This document shows positions 41,451 to 49,914 of a stretch of DNA of 64,000 nt, in pieces. A program made the translations under genes and the position numbers. The stretch spans positions 4,898,001 to 4,962,000 of the forward strand of contig NZ_CP049143.1 in NCBI RefSeq assembly GCF_011044495.1, read 5' to 3'. Below the pieces are notes generated by a model, which was not told where the DNA came from, did not search any database, and saw only the letters and a list, made by a program, of their open reading frames with translations. Source of the DNA: Roseimicrobium sp. ORNL1. Lineage in GTDB: Bacteria > Verrucomicrobiota > Verrucomicrobiia > Verrucomicrobiales > Verrucomicrobiaceae. Positions within the stretch are counted from its first letter, which is position 1, and each line of letters begins with the position of its first letter.

Positions 41451-43307
41451 ATGCACCTCTCCGTCTCCGAAATCTCCAAGCGCCTCGCGGATCGCGCGGA
41501 GGAAGTCTGCCGACTCCTCCTCCCCGGGGGCAAGGCAGTGAAGCAGCACTGGCACGCAGGCGATCTCTCCGGCGCTGCGGGAGACAGCCTGAAGGTCCAC
41601 CTCACTGGCGACCACGCAGGCCGCTGGGTGGACTGGGCGAATCAGCAGGACAGGGGCGACCTAGTGGACCTGTGGCGCATGGCACGCGGCCTCACCGCCG
41701 CAGAGGCCATCCGCCAGGCGAAGGAATTCCTCGGCATCTACGAACCCGTCTTCCGGGAGAAGAAGGTGTACCGCGCAGCGCCCGATGATGAAGCGGCTGG
41801 GGTGAAGCCGCTGGATGAGCAGGGCAAGGCGATGCAGTACCTCGTGCATCAGCGGAAGCTGGAGCCTGCCATCATCAATCGTTACCGTGTCACCGGCTGC
41901 GTCGCATCCCGCGCCATCGTCTTCCCCTGTTACAGCCCGGAGGACCAGCTCATCAACCGCTCCTACCGCAGCCTGCCGCAGGAGCATGAGAGCAAGCGCG
42001 TGTGGCAGGACAAGGAGTGCGCGCCGTGCCTCTTCGGCTGGCATGCCCTCTCCCGCAGTGCCTACCAGACGCGCACCGTGCTGCTGTGCGAAGGGCAAAT
42101 CGACTGCATGACATGGGCCATGTGGGGCATCAATGCGCTGAGCATCCCCAATGGCAGCGGAGGCACGTGGCTGGAGTATGAGCTGGATAACCTCGCGCCC
42201 TTCGACAACATCTACATCTCCTTCGACATGGATGGCGCGGGTCGCCGTATCGCGGAGCAGACCATCGCACGCCTGGGGAAACACCGCTGCCTCACGGTGC
42301 ATCTGCCGGAGAAGGATGCGAATGACTGCCTGCGCGCCGGGTACTCGGAACATGATGCCCGCGAATGGCTGGAGTGCGCCACCCTGCCCCGCGTGGAGGG
42401 ACTGGTGCTGGTGCATGAGCTGGAGGAGCGGCTCATCACGGAGATGACGCCCAAGCCGGAGCCCTTCACCCTGCCCTTCTTCCGCGGGGAGTGGCCGCAC
42501 ACGGGCCTGTACTTCCGCCCCGGGGAGGTCACCACGTGGACCGGCGTCTCGGGAAACGGCAAGTCCACCTTCCTGCGCTTCCTCACGATGAATGCCGTCT
42601 TCTCCCGCGTCACCTCCATGGTGGTGTCCCTGGAAGTGCGCGTGGAGCGGGAGCTGGCGAAGATGCTGGCCATGAGCGTGCCTCCAGAGGCCCCGCTGGT
42701 GGAGGTGCGCACCATCACCGCCTTCCTGCGGCAGGTGGGTGCAGACCTGATGTTTGCGGATACACTGGGATACATCAAACGTGAGCGCCTGCTGGAGATG
42801 ATGTGGTTCGCCTTCCAGCGGCATGGAGCCATGCATTTCGTCATCGATTCCCTCATGCGCATCGAGGGACTGGAGGAGAACTACCCGGAGCAGGGCAAGT
42901 TCCTCAATGACCTGCAGGAGTTCACCAAGGCCAGCGGCAGCCACGTCCACCTCGTGGCCCACCCGCGCAAGCTGGCGGACGGCGCACGACTCACCAAGCA
43001 CGATGTGAAGGGCAGCAGCCTGCTGGTCAACAACACGGACAACCTCGTGAGCATCACCCGCAACGCGGAGAAGGCCGCGCTCATCCGCAACCGCGCGCCC
43101 CGCAGCGAGTGGGAGGACCTGCATGACACGGAAATCGCCGTGGAAAAGCAGCGCGACTCCGGCTGGGAGGATTCCTTCTACCTGAAGTTCGACCCACGAC
43201 GCTACACCTTCACACTCTGTGATGCACCCGGATACACCCCGAAGACCGGGGCGGGCGCAAAATCCGGCGCGAAACCACGCAAGAGCTACACCCCCTACAA
43301 CGACTGA
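41451..43307 (+). CDS. T7 gp4/Twinkle-type primase-helicase
   Basis: A 618-residue protein combining a Toprim primase domain and a RecA-like DnaB-type helicase. Toprim residues: E214 in VLLCEGQIDCMTW and the DxD in YISFDMDGAGRR. The helicase Walker A is GVSGNGKS (365-372), with a Walker B-like HFVIDSLMRI further on. The N-terminal part (HWHAGDLSGAAGDSLKVHLT, WVDWANQQDRGDLVDLW) resembles the zinc-poor leader of phage Twinkle-like proteins. Full length and uninterrupted. It makes the module look like a phage replication unit although no integrase, terminase or capsid gene is present. Confidence 0.9.
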   Translation: MHLSVSEISKRLADRAEEVCRLLLPGGKAVKQHWHAGDLSGAAGDSLKVHLTGDHAGRWVDWANQQDRGDLVDLWRMARGLTAAEAIRQAKEFLGIYEPVFREKKVYRAAPDDEAAGVKPLDEQGKAMQYLVHQRKLEPAIINRYRVTGCVASRAIVFPCYSPEDQLINRSYRSLPQEHESKRVWQDKECAPCLFGWHALSRSAYQTRTVLLCEGQIDCMTWAMWGINALSIPNGSGGTWLEYELDNLAPFDNIYISFDMDGAGRRIAEQTIARLGKHRCLTVHLPEKDANDCLRAGYSEHDAREWLECATLPRVEGLVLVHELEERLITEMTPKPEPFTLPFFRGEWPHTGLYFRPGEVTTWTGVSGNGKSTFLRFLTMNAVFSRVTSMVVSLEVRVERELAKMLAMSVPPEAPLVEVRTITAFLRQVGADLMFADTLGYIKRERLLEMMWFAFQRHGAMHFVIDSLMRIEGLEENYPEQGKFLNDLQEFTKASGSHVHLVAHPRKLADGARLTKHDVKGSSLLVNNTDNLVSITRNAEKAALIRNRAPRSEWEDLHDTEIAVEKQRDSGWEDSFYLKFDPRRYTFTLCDAPGYTPKTGAGAKSGAKPRKSYTPYND

Positions 43308-43311
43308 GCCG

Positions 43312-43542
43312 ATGACGGAGAAGGACATACTGGAAATACGACTCACCATAATGGAACAAGTGCGGGCGGCCGGGTGGAAGGCTGGTGTACCCGCGGAGAA
43401 TGTCCGTCTGGTAGTCACGGATGAGATGTACGCCATTCTATTTGATGCGTTCGATGCCCTCGCATGCGAGATCTACAACGTGATGCATGACGGATGCTTC
43501 GCCATCGCGTATGTCCCCGAAACGCTGGGGGGTGCATCATGA
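43312..43542 (+). CDS. Small protein A of a tandem paralogous pair
   Basis: A 76-residue protein starting 4 bp after the primase-helicase stop. A conserved core (AGVPAENVRLVVTDEMYAIL, then CEIYNVMHDGCFAIAYVP) is shared with the next gene. No family is recognised. Coupled position suggests a role in the same replication module. Confidence 0.62.
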   Translation: MTEKDILEIRLTIMEQVRAAGWKAGVPAENVRLVVTDEMYAILFDAFDALACEIYNVMHDGCFAIAYVPETLGGAS

Positions 43543-43790
43543 TGAAGGTGGTAAAGGGAGCCATCAAGATGGTGCAGCGCACCGTGCGCTGTCAGGTGCT
43601 GGATGCGGCAGTCGCTGCGGGGGTGCCAGTGTCCGAGGTGCGCGTGGTGGTATCAGACGAAATGTACGAAATCATTGGCCCCTCCCTCTTGGACCTGAAG
43701 TGCAAGTACTACACGGTGCTTCAGAAGGGCTGCTTCTCCATCGTGGATGTGCCCGGGATGCGGGAGAGGAAAGATGTCAGTGGCCCGTAA
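43539..43790 (+). CDS. Small protein B of a tandem paralogous pair
   Basis: An 83-residue protein whose ATG overlaps the preceding stop (ATGA). Its core (AGVPVSEVRVVVSDEMYEII, then CKYYTVLQKGCFSIVDVP) aligns with the previous gene over about 50 residues, including DEMY, a Cys, and GCF. The rest is basic. The pair arose by duplication; function unknown. Confidence 0.62.
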   Translation: MMKVVKGAIKMVQRTVRCQVLDAAVAAGVPVSEVRVVVSDEMYEIIGPSLLDLKCKYYTVLQKGCFSIVDVPGMRERKDVSGP

Positions 43791-43854
43791 CCTCCGGGGC
43801 GTTCTCGATGCCGCCCACGACAGAGGTTCGCCCCATCAACTCGGTGAATCCACG

Positions 43855-44517
43855 TCAAATACGGCGACGGCGCTTCAAAAGTGCCGACGACAGGCCCAAT
43901 GTCATCAACAAGGACACACCGGGTTCCGGCACACTGAAGACATTTGTTGTATAATCCAGTGTGCGAGAATCACCCGCGGCGATTCTGCCGAAATTGTGGT
44001 AGAACACAAAGTAGCTGTCGTCGTGAATCTCGTTGCTCCAAACGCCGAACGAACCGGATGTGGGTGGCTCCACATGAAGGCCCAGCAGCGATACGAAATC
44101 GGAATAAGACCCTTCAACCGCGGTTGCAGTTCCATGGAACAATACGAACGATTGCGCCAGGGGGTTGGCGCCGTGGTCGCCATTGTTTGTATTTCCCGAA
44201 GCTGGCTGAAGGACGATTTGAGCAGGTGCGGTGTAGAGACTGTTGAAGTTGCCAGGGTTGCTGGTCGAACGAGCATTGCGGAAAGGGCTGAGAGCGCCTA
44301 TCGTGCTGGGAAACTCCAGGATGTCAGCGTGGAAGAAAACCCTGTCGAGTTCATTCAGGGCATACACGTCTTCTATGTTGTCTCCATCGATATCTATACC
44401 CCAAGTGCCAGGAGTGGCGTAGATGGAGCTCGGGACGATGAGCAGTTCAGAGCGCACGGAGGTGGGCCCAAATCCGAATAGGATGAGGCATGCGAGAGCG
44501 GGAATTCGCGGATTCAT
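43855..44517 (-). CDS. PEP-CTERM sorting-domain protein
   Basis: A 220-residue exported protein: signal peptide (IPALACLILFGFGPTSVRS), a beta-rich body with WGIDIDGDNIEDVYAL and the C-terminal sorting signal VPEPGVSLLMTLGLSSALLK followed by RRRRI. Such proteins are processed by an exosortase and delivered to the cell surface or extracellular matrix. No exosortase gene is in the window. An ATG at 44640 opens the frame, but the one at 44517 starts just before the signal peptide. Passenger function unknown. Confidence 0.85.
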   Translation of the reverse strand: MNPRIPALACLILFGFGPTSVRSELLIVPSSIYATPGTWGIDIDGDNIEDVYALNELDRVFFHADILEFPSTIGALSPFRNARSTSNPGNFNSLYTAPAQIVLQPASGNTNNGDHGANPLAQSFVLFHGTATAVEGSYSDFVSLLGLHVEPPTSGSFGVWSNEIHDDSYFVFYHNFGRIAAGDSRTLDYTTNVFSVPEPGVSLLMTLGLSSALLKRRRRI

Positions 44518-44885
44518 GATTGGGGAGTTGAGTTTTTTCGATTGGAACTTCGCATCCGCCGCCGGGATGCGGCCGGGAACGAGAAAACGGTCCCACGCGC
44601 ATCTCGTTTGTAACGACAGGTTTTCAAACATATTCGACACTCAATGCCCAAAAGATTTCCATACCCCTCCCTCGTATATTCCAGTTACCCGCAGGCGCGC
44701 CAGCATTCGCAAGAATCCAAGACGACTCACCATAAGTAGAACGTCAGTCCCCTGAGCCTGCCATGCCGGATGCGGGGAGACGAAGGGCCTCCGGCCTTCC
44801 CCTTCCCCCTCCAAAAAATATCACGCGTGCACCAACGCTCCGGCACTTGCGCTCATCGTGCAAAGTTCTAGAGGATGGGATAACC
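44518..44885. other. Intergenic region without recognised features
   Basis: About 370 bp between a minus-strand and a plus-strand gene. It should contain both promoters. Apart from a small hairpin around GGGCCTCCGGCC near 44787, I see no repeat, RNA gene or coding stretch. Confidence 0.5.
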
Positions 44886-45338
44886 ATGTCGCTGTCCCTG
44901 CCTGCCTCCGCTCCTACCGACCAGAAGCTCTACTCACCCGGTCAGATTGCGCTGGCCGCATTCATCGGTGCGCCTCTTGCGGCGTGCTGGTTCTGGTCGC
45001 GGAACTACCTGCAACTCGGGAACAAAGCGGCCAGCACCCAGTGCCTGATATGGGGCGTGGTGAGCACCGTGGTGCTGTTCACCGTGACGTGGTTTCTACC
45101 AGATAATTTCCCAGGCTCCGGAATACCCATTGGTTACACCATCGGATTCTTCATGGCCGTGAAGGGGGCACATGGGCCCATCATCGATCAGCATCTCGCG
45201 GGTGGCGGCCGTCTCGGCTCGTGGGGGGCCGTCATCGGCATCAGCCTGTTGTTTTTCGCCGGCATTCTTGCCGTCGCCCTTGGCGTGGTGACTTTGTTTT
45301 ATATGGCAGGGTACGTTCCCGAGGAGAGCCCCGCATGA
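44886..45338 (+). CDS. Small multi-pass membrane protein, unknown function
   Basis: A 150-residue protein with about four hydrophobic helices (QIALAAFIGAPLAACWFWSR, LIWGVVSTVVLFTVTWFL, GYTIGFFMAVKGAHGPI, VIGISLLFFAGILAVALGVV). The ATG at 44886 removes a Pro/Arg-rich leader that lacks protein character, and GAGG stands shortly before it. No family recognised. Confidence 0.65.
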   Translation: MSLSLPASAPTDQKLYSPGQIALAAFIGAPLAACWFWSRNYLQLGNKAASTQCLIWGVVSTVVLFTVTWFLPDNFPGSGIPIGYTIGFFMAVKGAHGPIIDQHLAGGGRLGSWGAVIGISLLFFAGILAVALGVVTLFYMAGYVPEESPA

Positions 45339-45361
45339 TGGTGCGCAGGGCGCAGAGTGAG

Positions 45362-46030
45362 TCAGTAGCCAGCCGCGCTCTTGAGCTCCAGGTATTCTCG
45401 CACTTCCAGCACGGGGGCGGCACCTGGAGCGGAGGTGTAGAGGGGACCGGTGACGGCGACTTTGATTTTGTTCGCGCTGGCGGTGGTCACCTTCTCCAGC
45501 AGTTCCTGGTAGGCAGCGCGCTCTTCATCCTCGGGACCACGGGCACGTTGCTTGTGGTAGTTCCACTGGAGCTTGTGCTCCAGCTTCGCGAGCGGGATAC
45601 TCAGTGCAGGGGTCTCGGAGGTCAGGTGCAAGATTCCGTCCTTCAGTTCGAGCGTGCCCTTCAGGGTGATCTCGATGCCGCGCATGAAATAGTTTCCACC
45701 CATCAAATCGGTGAACTCCTTCCGCAGCTTCTCCACATCTGGCAGGCCGGGTTCCTTCATCAGCAGGCTCGCGGTGCAGTTGTAGTAGTCCACATCGCCG
45801 ATGTGCTTCACCAGGCTCACACGTTCGAAGGCGGCCTTGGCGTTCGGCCAGCAGGACTTCATGCCGTAGGGACAGTTCGGCGTGATGCCCACCACCACTT
45901 CCAGGCAGGATGGGTCAGTCAGTTCATCCGCGTGGACGAGGCTGAGACTGCTCCCTGCGAAGAGAGAAGCCAGGAGCAGAAACAAACACACACACATCAT
46001 CCGGCAGGCTCGGTGGGCAGGCGTCTTCAT
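45362..46030 (-). CDS. Secreted cysteine-containing protein, unknown function
   Basis: A 222-residue protein with a signal peptide (MMCVCLFLLLASLFAGSSLS) and a mature part starting near DELTDPSCLEVVVGITPN. Several cysteines early in the mature chain (PNCPYGMKSCWPNA) may form disulfides. No recognised domain. It lies 58 bp after the copper radical oxidase gene in the same direction and may be co-transcribed with it. Confidence 0.6.
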   Translation of the reverse strand: MKTPAHRACRMMCVCLFLLLASLFAGSSLSLVHADELTDPSCLEVVVGITPNCPYGMKSCWPNAKAAFERVSLVKHIGDVDYYNCTASLLMKEPGLPDVEKLRKEFTDLMGGNYFMRGIEITLKGTLELKDGILHLTSETPALSIPLAKLEHKLQWNYHKQRARGPEDEERAAYQELLEKVTTASANKIKVAVTGPLYTSAPGAAPVLEVREYLELKSAAGY

Positions 46031-46088
46031 GGTGAGATGAGGAATATGGGGGATTCGGCTTCATGCCGCCGTGGACTGTTGTCTTTCT

Positions 46089-47705
46089 TCAGGGATGCAC
46101 CCGCACCACCTTCGCCACGGAAGGCACACCGACTTCATTGAGGATGAACATGAGGTAGTGACCCGGTGGGCACACATTGGCATTCGCGGGTGAGCGCACC
46201 TTCAGTTGATTGCCCTGCACGGTGAAGGTCAGGAAATTGATGCGCTGCCCCTGATTGTGCGCATGCGTCACGGAGGAGAGCCGCACCAGGCTGATACGCC
46301 GTATCACACCAGGCGGCTGCGCGGTGCCTACGTCGAACTCCACATTGTACGCCACCTCCTCCGGCGCGCTGGTAATGACGGGGCGGTTTCCTTTGAAAAG
46401 ATACGTCGGCGAGAAAATCTGTGCATTCCTCAGGCTGTGCTGTGGCTCATTGGGATCACCACCATCGATGGGACGATACTCACCACCGCCAGCGCTCAGC
46501 ACGCGCCCATCCGCCAGCAGCACGGCAGCGGAGTGGTACAGGCGGGACTCCTTCTCTGCCGCCATGGCCATGAACTGTCCGGCACTCGCAGGTGCGCCCG
46601 GCGGCGGTGGTGTCCACAGCTCTGCTGTTTTCACGGGCGTATTCACATCATTGAATCCATTGTTCGGTCCGCCGTTGCCACTGGTGCCGCCAGTGATGAG
46701 CACGGTGCCGTCTGGCAGGAGGGTGGCATTGTGATGACGCCGGCCAATCATCATCTGCCCGGTGAATTGCCACTGGGGATTGGGCACGGTGAGGTCGATG
46801 ATTTCCGCACTGCGCTGCCCGGGAATGCCACCGCCGGTGATGAGTATCTTGCCCACGTCATACATGACGGAGCTGCCATACTCGCGATCCGTGCCATTGA
46901 ACTCGCCGAGTGGTTCCCAGTCCCCTTCGCCATTCACATCCAGCCACTGGGTCTGGCGGGGTCGTGACCAGCCTGCGAGGAAGAGGCGGCCATCCGGCTG
47001 CACGTACATCCAGGGATAGTAGGGTAGTCCTTCGAAGTTCGCCCCGGTCAGCGTGTCCCACTGGCCATTGTTGCGCAGCACCTGGAGCAGCGGGTTGAAG
47101 TTCTTGTTCTGGTCCTGTCCGCCGAGCGTGAGGACGTCGCCGTTCGGCAGTGTCACCACCGTGGGATACCAGCGGCCCCCTTGTCCAGGTTCGCCCATGG
47201 GCTCCTCCTTGGTCCACTTGGAGTTCTTCCAGTTGAACACACGCACCTTGTGGGAGCCCTTGCTGTCTTCAATGTGCCCGCCCACCACCATGAGTCTGCC
47301 GTCTGGGAGGAAGGTGTGCCCTGAGCAGAAGAGATTCACCTCCTCTGGCCCGCCATGCAGGAGTGGGTCCGGCACCGGCACGGCGGGAGCGTTGGGATTC
47401 GCCGGGTCCCACACAAAAGGCGTCGTGTGGTGTGGGTCCAGACCCTCCACAGCAGCAGTGGCATCCGCGTTCCAGTCGCGCCGCCCCCAGAAGAGCACCT
47501 TCCCATCCGGCAGGACACTGAGGTGGATGCCCACATTCGGCCACTTGATGAGGTCGGGGTCCCACCTGCCGACCTGCGCCGGGTCCGCTTGGGCAAGGGC
47601 AGCACGTTCACCACCGAGCCACATTCCAGAAAATGCCACGCACAGCGCCAGCACACGAACACGACCCGACCAAATGCGCAATGGCGGGAGCACGGAAGTG
47701 TCCAT
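46089..47705 (-). CDS. Galactose/glyoxal oxidase-like copper radical oxidase
   Basis: A 538-residue exported protein: signal peptide (VLALCVAFSGMWLGG), kelch-type beta propeller repeats (LPDGRLMVVGG, LPNGDVLTLGG, LPDGTVLITGG, LADGRVLSAGG) and a C-terminal DUF1929-type domain. By alignment with the fungal enzymes the copper-radical site is present: C127 in FCSG and Y180 in RWYPT for the Cys-Tyr cofactor, Y390-H391 in RLYHS, and H481 in SVTHAHNQ. It should oxidise a primary alcohol or aldehyde with O2, producing H2O2; the substrate is unknown. Confidence 0.88.
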   Translation of the reverse strand: MDTSVLPPLRIWSGRVRVLALCVAFSGMWLGGERAALAQADPAQVGRWDPDLIKWPNVGIHLSVLPDGKVLFWGRRDWNADATAAVEGLDPHHTTPFVWDPANPNAPAVPVPDPLLHGGPEEVNLFCSGHTFLPDGRLMVVGGHIEDSKGSHKVRVFNWKNSKWTKEEPMGEPGQGGRWYPTVVTLPNGDVLTLGGQDQNKNFNPLLQVLRNNGQWDTLTGANFEGLPYYPWMYVQPDGRLFLAGWSRPRQTQWLDVNGEGDWEPLGEFNGTDREYGSSVMYDVGKILITGGGIPGQRSAEIIDLTVPNPQWQFTGQMMIGRRHHNATLLPDGTVLITGGTSGNGGPNNGFNDVNTPVKTAELWTPPPPGAPASAGQFMAMAAEKESRLYHSAAVLLADGRVLSAGGGEYRPIDGGDPNEPQHSLRNAQIFSPTYLFKGNRPVITSAPEEVAYNVEFDVGTAQPPGVIRRISLVRLSSVTHAHNQGQRINFLTFTVQGNQLKVRSPANANVCPPGHYLMFILNEVGVPSVAKVVRVHP

Positions 47706-47883
47706 GCCTCAAAATCGCGCATGCGTCGTGCCAGTCCATGCAAAAACCACCCGCCCGTCGTTTTGGAATCAGAATGCGAGTTCCTTTAGAGCAAGGTTGT
47801 GCCGGAGTGACAACAGCCAGCGAGTGCATCGTCGAAACGAACACACCCTCGAGCCCCTGAGGCACCATTGGCTATGCATCTTA

Positions 47884-48064
47884 ACGCCCCTCCACAAAAT
47901 GGGACGGTAGGGACGCGCTCCTGCGCGTCCGTAGATGGCGGGCGGAGGCGGAGGGGAATGCCACGTGGCGAGGCCGTTTCGTGCCGCAGTTCCACACCAC
48001 CTCCGCCCGCCTGAAGTCGGACGCGCAGGAGCGCATCCCTACCGCCTTTTTGGTGGAAGGGCGT
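47884..48064. repeat. Family-E palindromic element
   Basis: The left arm from 47884 (ACGCCCCTCC, GGTAGGGACGCGCTCCTGCG, GGCGGGCGGAGG) pairs with the right arm ending at 48064 (CCTCCGCCCGCC, CGCAGGAGCGCATCCCTACC, TGGAAGGGCGT). The arms are about 70 bp with a few mismatches around a 40-bp centre. This element and the terminator at 48154-48190 take up most of the 530-bp gap upstream of the oxidase gene; no gene was seen. Confidence 0.85.
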
Positions 48065-48153
48065 TTGCCTTGAAGGGCGTAGTCCACGGAACTGCTTCGA
48101 ATATGCACCATCGATCACCGCGAAAGGCATCTGCTCACCCAACGGAGTCCATG

Positions 48154-48190
48154 CTCAAAACAAGAAAGCGGACCCGCAGGTCCGCTTTCT
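48154..48190 (-). terminator. Intrinsic terminator of the sigma/anti-sigma operon
   Basis: A perfect 12-bp stem, AGAAAGCGGACC/GGTCCGCTTTCT (48163-48174 and 48179-48190), with a four-base loop. On the minus strand it is followed by TTGTTTTGAG, a short U-rich tract. It lies about 45 bp past the anti-sigma stop. Confidence 0.82.
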
Positions 48191-48236
48191 CGCTTCGTGA
48201 TTATTTGGAAAATTCTCCGGCAGCTCGCCTGCCTCC

Positions 48237-48731
48237 TTACCGCATGTCCTCCTGGAATCCGGCAGGCAGGAGACCGCCTTGGGATTGCTGGGTGATGGGG
48301 GGAAGGCTGTAGCTGTTGTCCTGGTCCGCAATGGTCTCATCTCCGAAGCCACCTTGATAGTGCTGGGACATGAGCTGGCGCTGCGAGGTCAGGTACCGGC
48401 TCACCTCCGCTTGAGAGATGGGCTCCACACCTTCACTGTAGTTGACCCTGGTCACTTCAAATCCGCGCTGGCTTGAGGAGGCGGGTTTGAAGATGAAGAA
48501 CACAGCCACCAGCGCCATCACCGTGGCGCCAGCAAAGCCCCATTTGGGAGCGAAAAGACCTTCAAAGTAGGTGTTGATTCGCTCCCAGAGAAGGCCCCGG
48601 GCGGACTGTTGAAGCAATTCGGCACGCTGCCGATGCTGGAGTCGACCTACAAAATCGTCCACGAAACCGGGTGGTGGCTGCTCGTGACGCTTGAGTCGAA
48701 TGAGTCGCTGGATGTCTTCGAAGTCACTCAT
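48237..48731 (-). CDS. Probable membrane anti-sigma factor
   Basis: A 164-residue single-pass protein with a charged cytoplasmic N-terminus (MSDFEDIQRLIRLKRHEQPP), one membrane helix (GFAGATVMALVAVFFIF, about 65-81) and a Gln/Ser-rich outside part. It directly follows an ECF sigma factor, which is the usual arrangement for an anti-sigma. No zinc-binding HxxxCxxC motif is present, so the role is inferred from layout. Confidence 0.65.
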   Translation of the reverse strand: MSDFEDIQRLIRLKRHEQPPPGFVDDFVGRLQHRQRAELLQQSARGLLWERINTYFEGLFAPKWGFAGATVMALVAVFFIFKPASSSQRGFEVTRVNYSEGVEPISQAEVSRYLTSQRQLMSQHYQGGFGDETIADQDNSYSLPPITQQSQGGLLPAGFQEDMR

Positions 48732-48787
48732 GGTATGATCTTCCCTGCTAACGCGTTTCTACTCTCCACGGCGGTTTTGTTTTTCAT

Positions 48788-49378
48788 CTATTGTCGGAAC
48801 TCTTCAAGGAAATTTTGCAACTGCCTGTGGGCGTAGAACAGGCGGGAACGCACGGTCCCCTCGCTGACTCCCAGGATCTTGCTGATTTCAGCATGTTGAA
48901 GACCTTGGATGTCGTAGAGGGTCACTACGGTCCGGTGGTCTTCAGACAGCTTCATCATGGCCTCGTTCAAACGTTTCTGGAGTTCGTGGATGTTTACGTC
49001 CTTCAGGGGATTCCCGCCTGAAGTGAGTTTGATGAAATCAGGGTCATTCTGGATGCCGCTGTCCACGTCATCCAGGCTGAGCTTGGTATGACGGTTCCGC
49101 TTTTTCAGGAAATTCAGCGTCATGTTCACGCTGATGGAGTAGATCCACGTGTAGAAGGTGCTCTTCCCCTGAAAGCGCTTCAGGGAGCGGTAGGCCTTCG
49201 CAAAGATGTCCTGCAGCAGGTCCGCGGTGTCATCGCGGTTGCTGGTCATGTTGTACACCAGTCCGTATAATTTCGGCGTGTACTTCCTCACCAGATCGTC
49301 GAAAGCCCGCGTGTCCCCAGTTTGGGCGCGCGCTACGAGTTCCTGGTCGGGGTCTGGGTTGAGAGGACGGTCTGACAT
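48788..49378 (-). CDS. ECF RNA polymerase sigma factor
   Basis: A 196-residue sigma-70 family protein with region 2 (LVRKYTPKLYGLVYNMTSNR, DDTADLLQDIFAKAYRSL, FYTWIYSISVNMTLNFLKKR) and the region 4 helix-turn-helix (GLQHAEISKILGVSEGTVRS). Starts at 49378 or 49384 begin the family sequence; the longer 49432 version adds an unlikely Cys/His leader. The anti-sigma gene starts 56 bp later on the same strand. Confidence 0.93.
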   Translation of the reverse strand: MSDRPLNPDPDQELVARAQTGDTRAFDDLVRKYTPKLYGLVYNMTSNRDDTADLLQDIFAKAYRSLKRFQGKSTFYTWIYSISVNMTLNFLKKRNRHTKLSLDDVDSGIQNDPDFIKLTSGGNPLKDVNIHELQKRLNEAMMKLSEDHRTVVTLYDIQGLQHAEISKILGVSEGTVRSRLFYAHRQLQNFLEEFRQ

Positions 49379-49480
49379 CGCCATTCCCGCGTGGGAGCGC
49401 GGGCACCGAGTTAGAGAAACATGCGAGGCCACCCCCGCGCAAGTGTTTCTTACAGATGCAATCGCGCCGCAACGGTCCGC

Positions 49481-49846
49481 TTAGCGCGTCCCGGGACGTT
49501 CCCGGCGCATGCGGACAGCCACGGCATCAGTATGGGGTAGGATACGTTTGCGGAGAAGGACTTCCACCGCACGAACGCGCTCATCTTGCAAAAAGTGGCC
49601 CACGAGGTCCGCTGCCAGCGTTTCAAGGAGCTGACGGGGACGCGAAGCCGCCAGGGCGGTGGCTTCATTGGCGGCGCGTTCATAGTCGAGGGTATCACTG
49701 AGTTCATCATGCATTTTGTCAAATGCACAGGCTAAAGTGACAGTGATGTCCGCACTGACGGTCTGCCAGGCCGCGCGCTCGGCCTCCGGCACACCGATGC
49801 GAACCGGCATTTCCAGGCCAAGGATGTGAATTTCGTCGCCAGACAT
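49481..49846 (-). CDS. folB: Dihydroneopterin aldolase
   Basis: A 121-residue enzyme of folate synthesis, cleaving 7,8-dihydroneopterin. The order IHILGLEMPVRIGVPEAERA, then DTLDYERAANEATALA, LLETLAADLVGHFL and VEVLLRKRILPHTDAVAV matches FolB. The ATG at 49846 begins the family sequence. A family-D repeat arm sits directly upstream. Confidence 0.9.
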   Translation of the reverse strand: MSGDEIHILGLEMPVRIGVPEAERAAWQTVSADITVTLACAFDKMHDELSDTLDYERAANEATALAASRPRQLLETLAADLVGHFLQDERVRAVEVLLRKRILPHTDAVAVRMRRERPGTR

Positions 49847-49857
49847 GGGGAAATCTG

Positions 49858-49905
49858 AAGAGTTGATAGTTGATAGTTGAGGGTCGATAGTTGATAGCCT
49901 GAGAC
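49858..49905. repeat. Family-D repeat, single arm
   Basis: AGAGTTGATAGTTGATAGTT followed by GAGGGTCGATAGTTGATAGCCTGAG. It matches the left arm of the element at 31729-31912. No partner arm is visible nearby. It lies between folB and the HAD-Nudix gene. Confidence 0.72.
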
Positions 49906-49914
49906 TGAGGGCCT

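Noticed and set aside
41660-43436. 591-codon minus-strand frame opposite the primase-helicase
   Set aside because: Antisense of a gene with clear Toprim and Walker motifs; its own translation is His/Glu/Val-rich and domainless.
38665-43790. Complete prophage
   Set aside because: No integrase, terminase, portal, capsid or tail gene and no flanking att repeats; only a replication module is supported.
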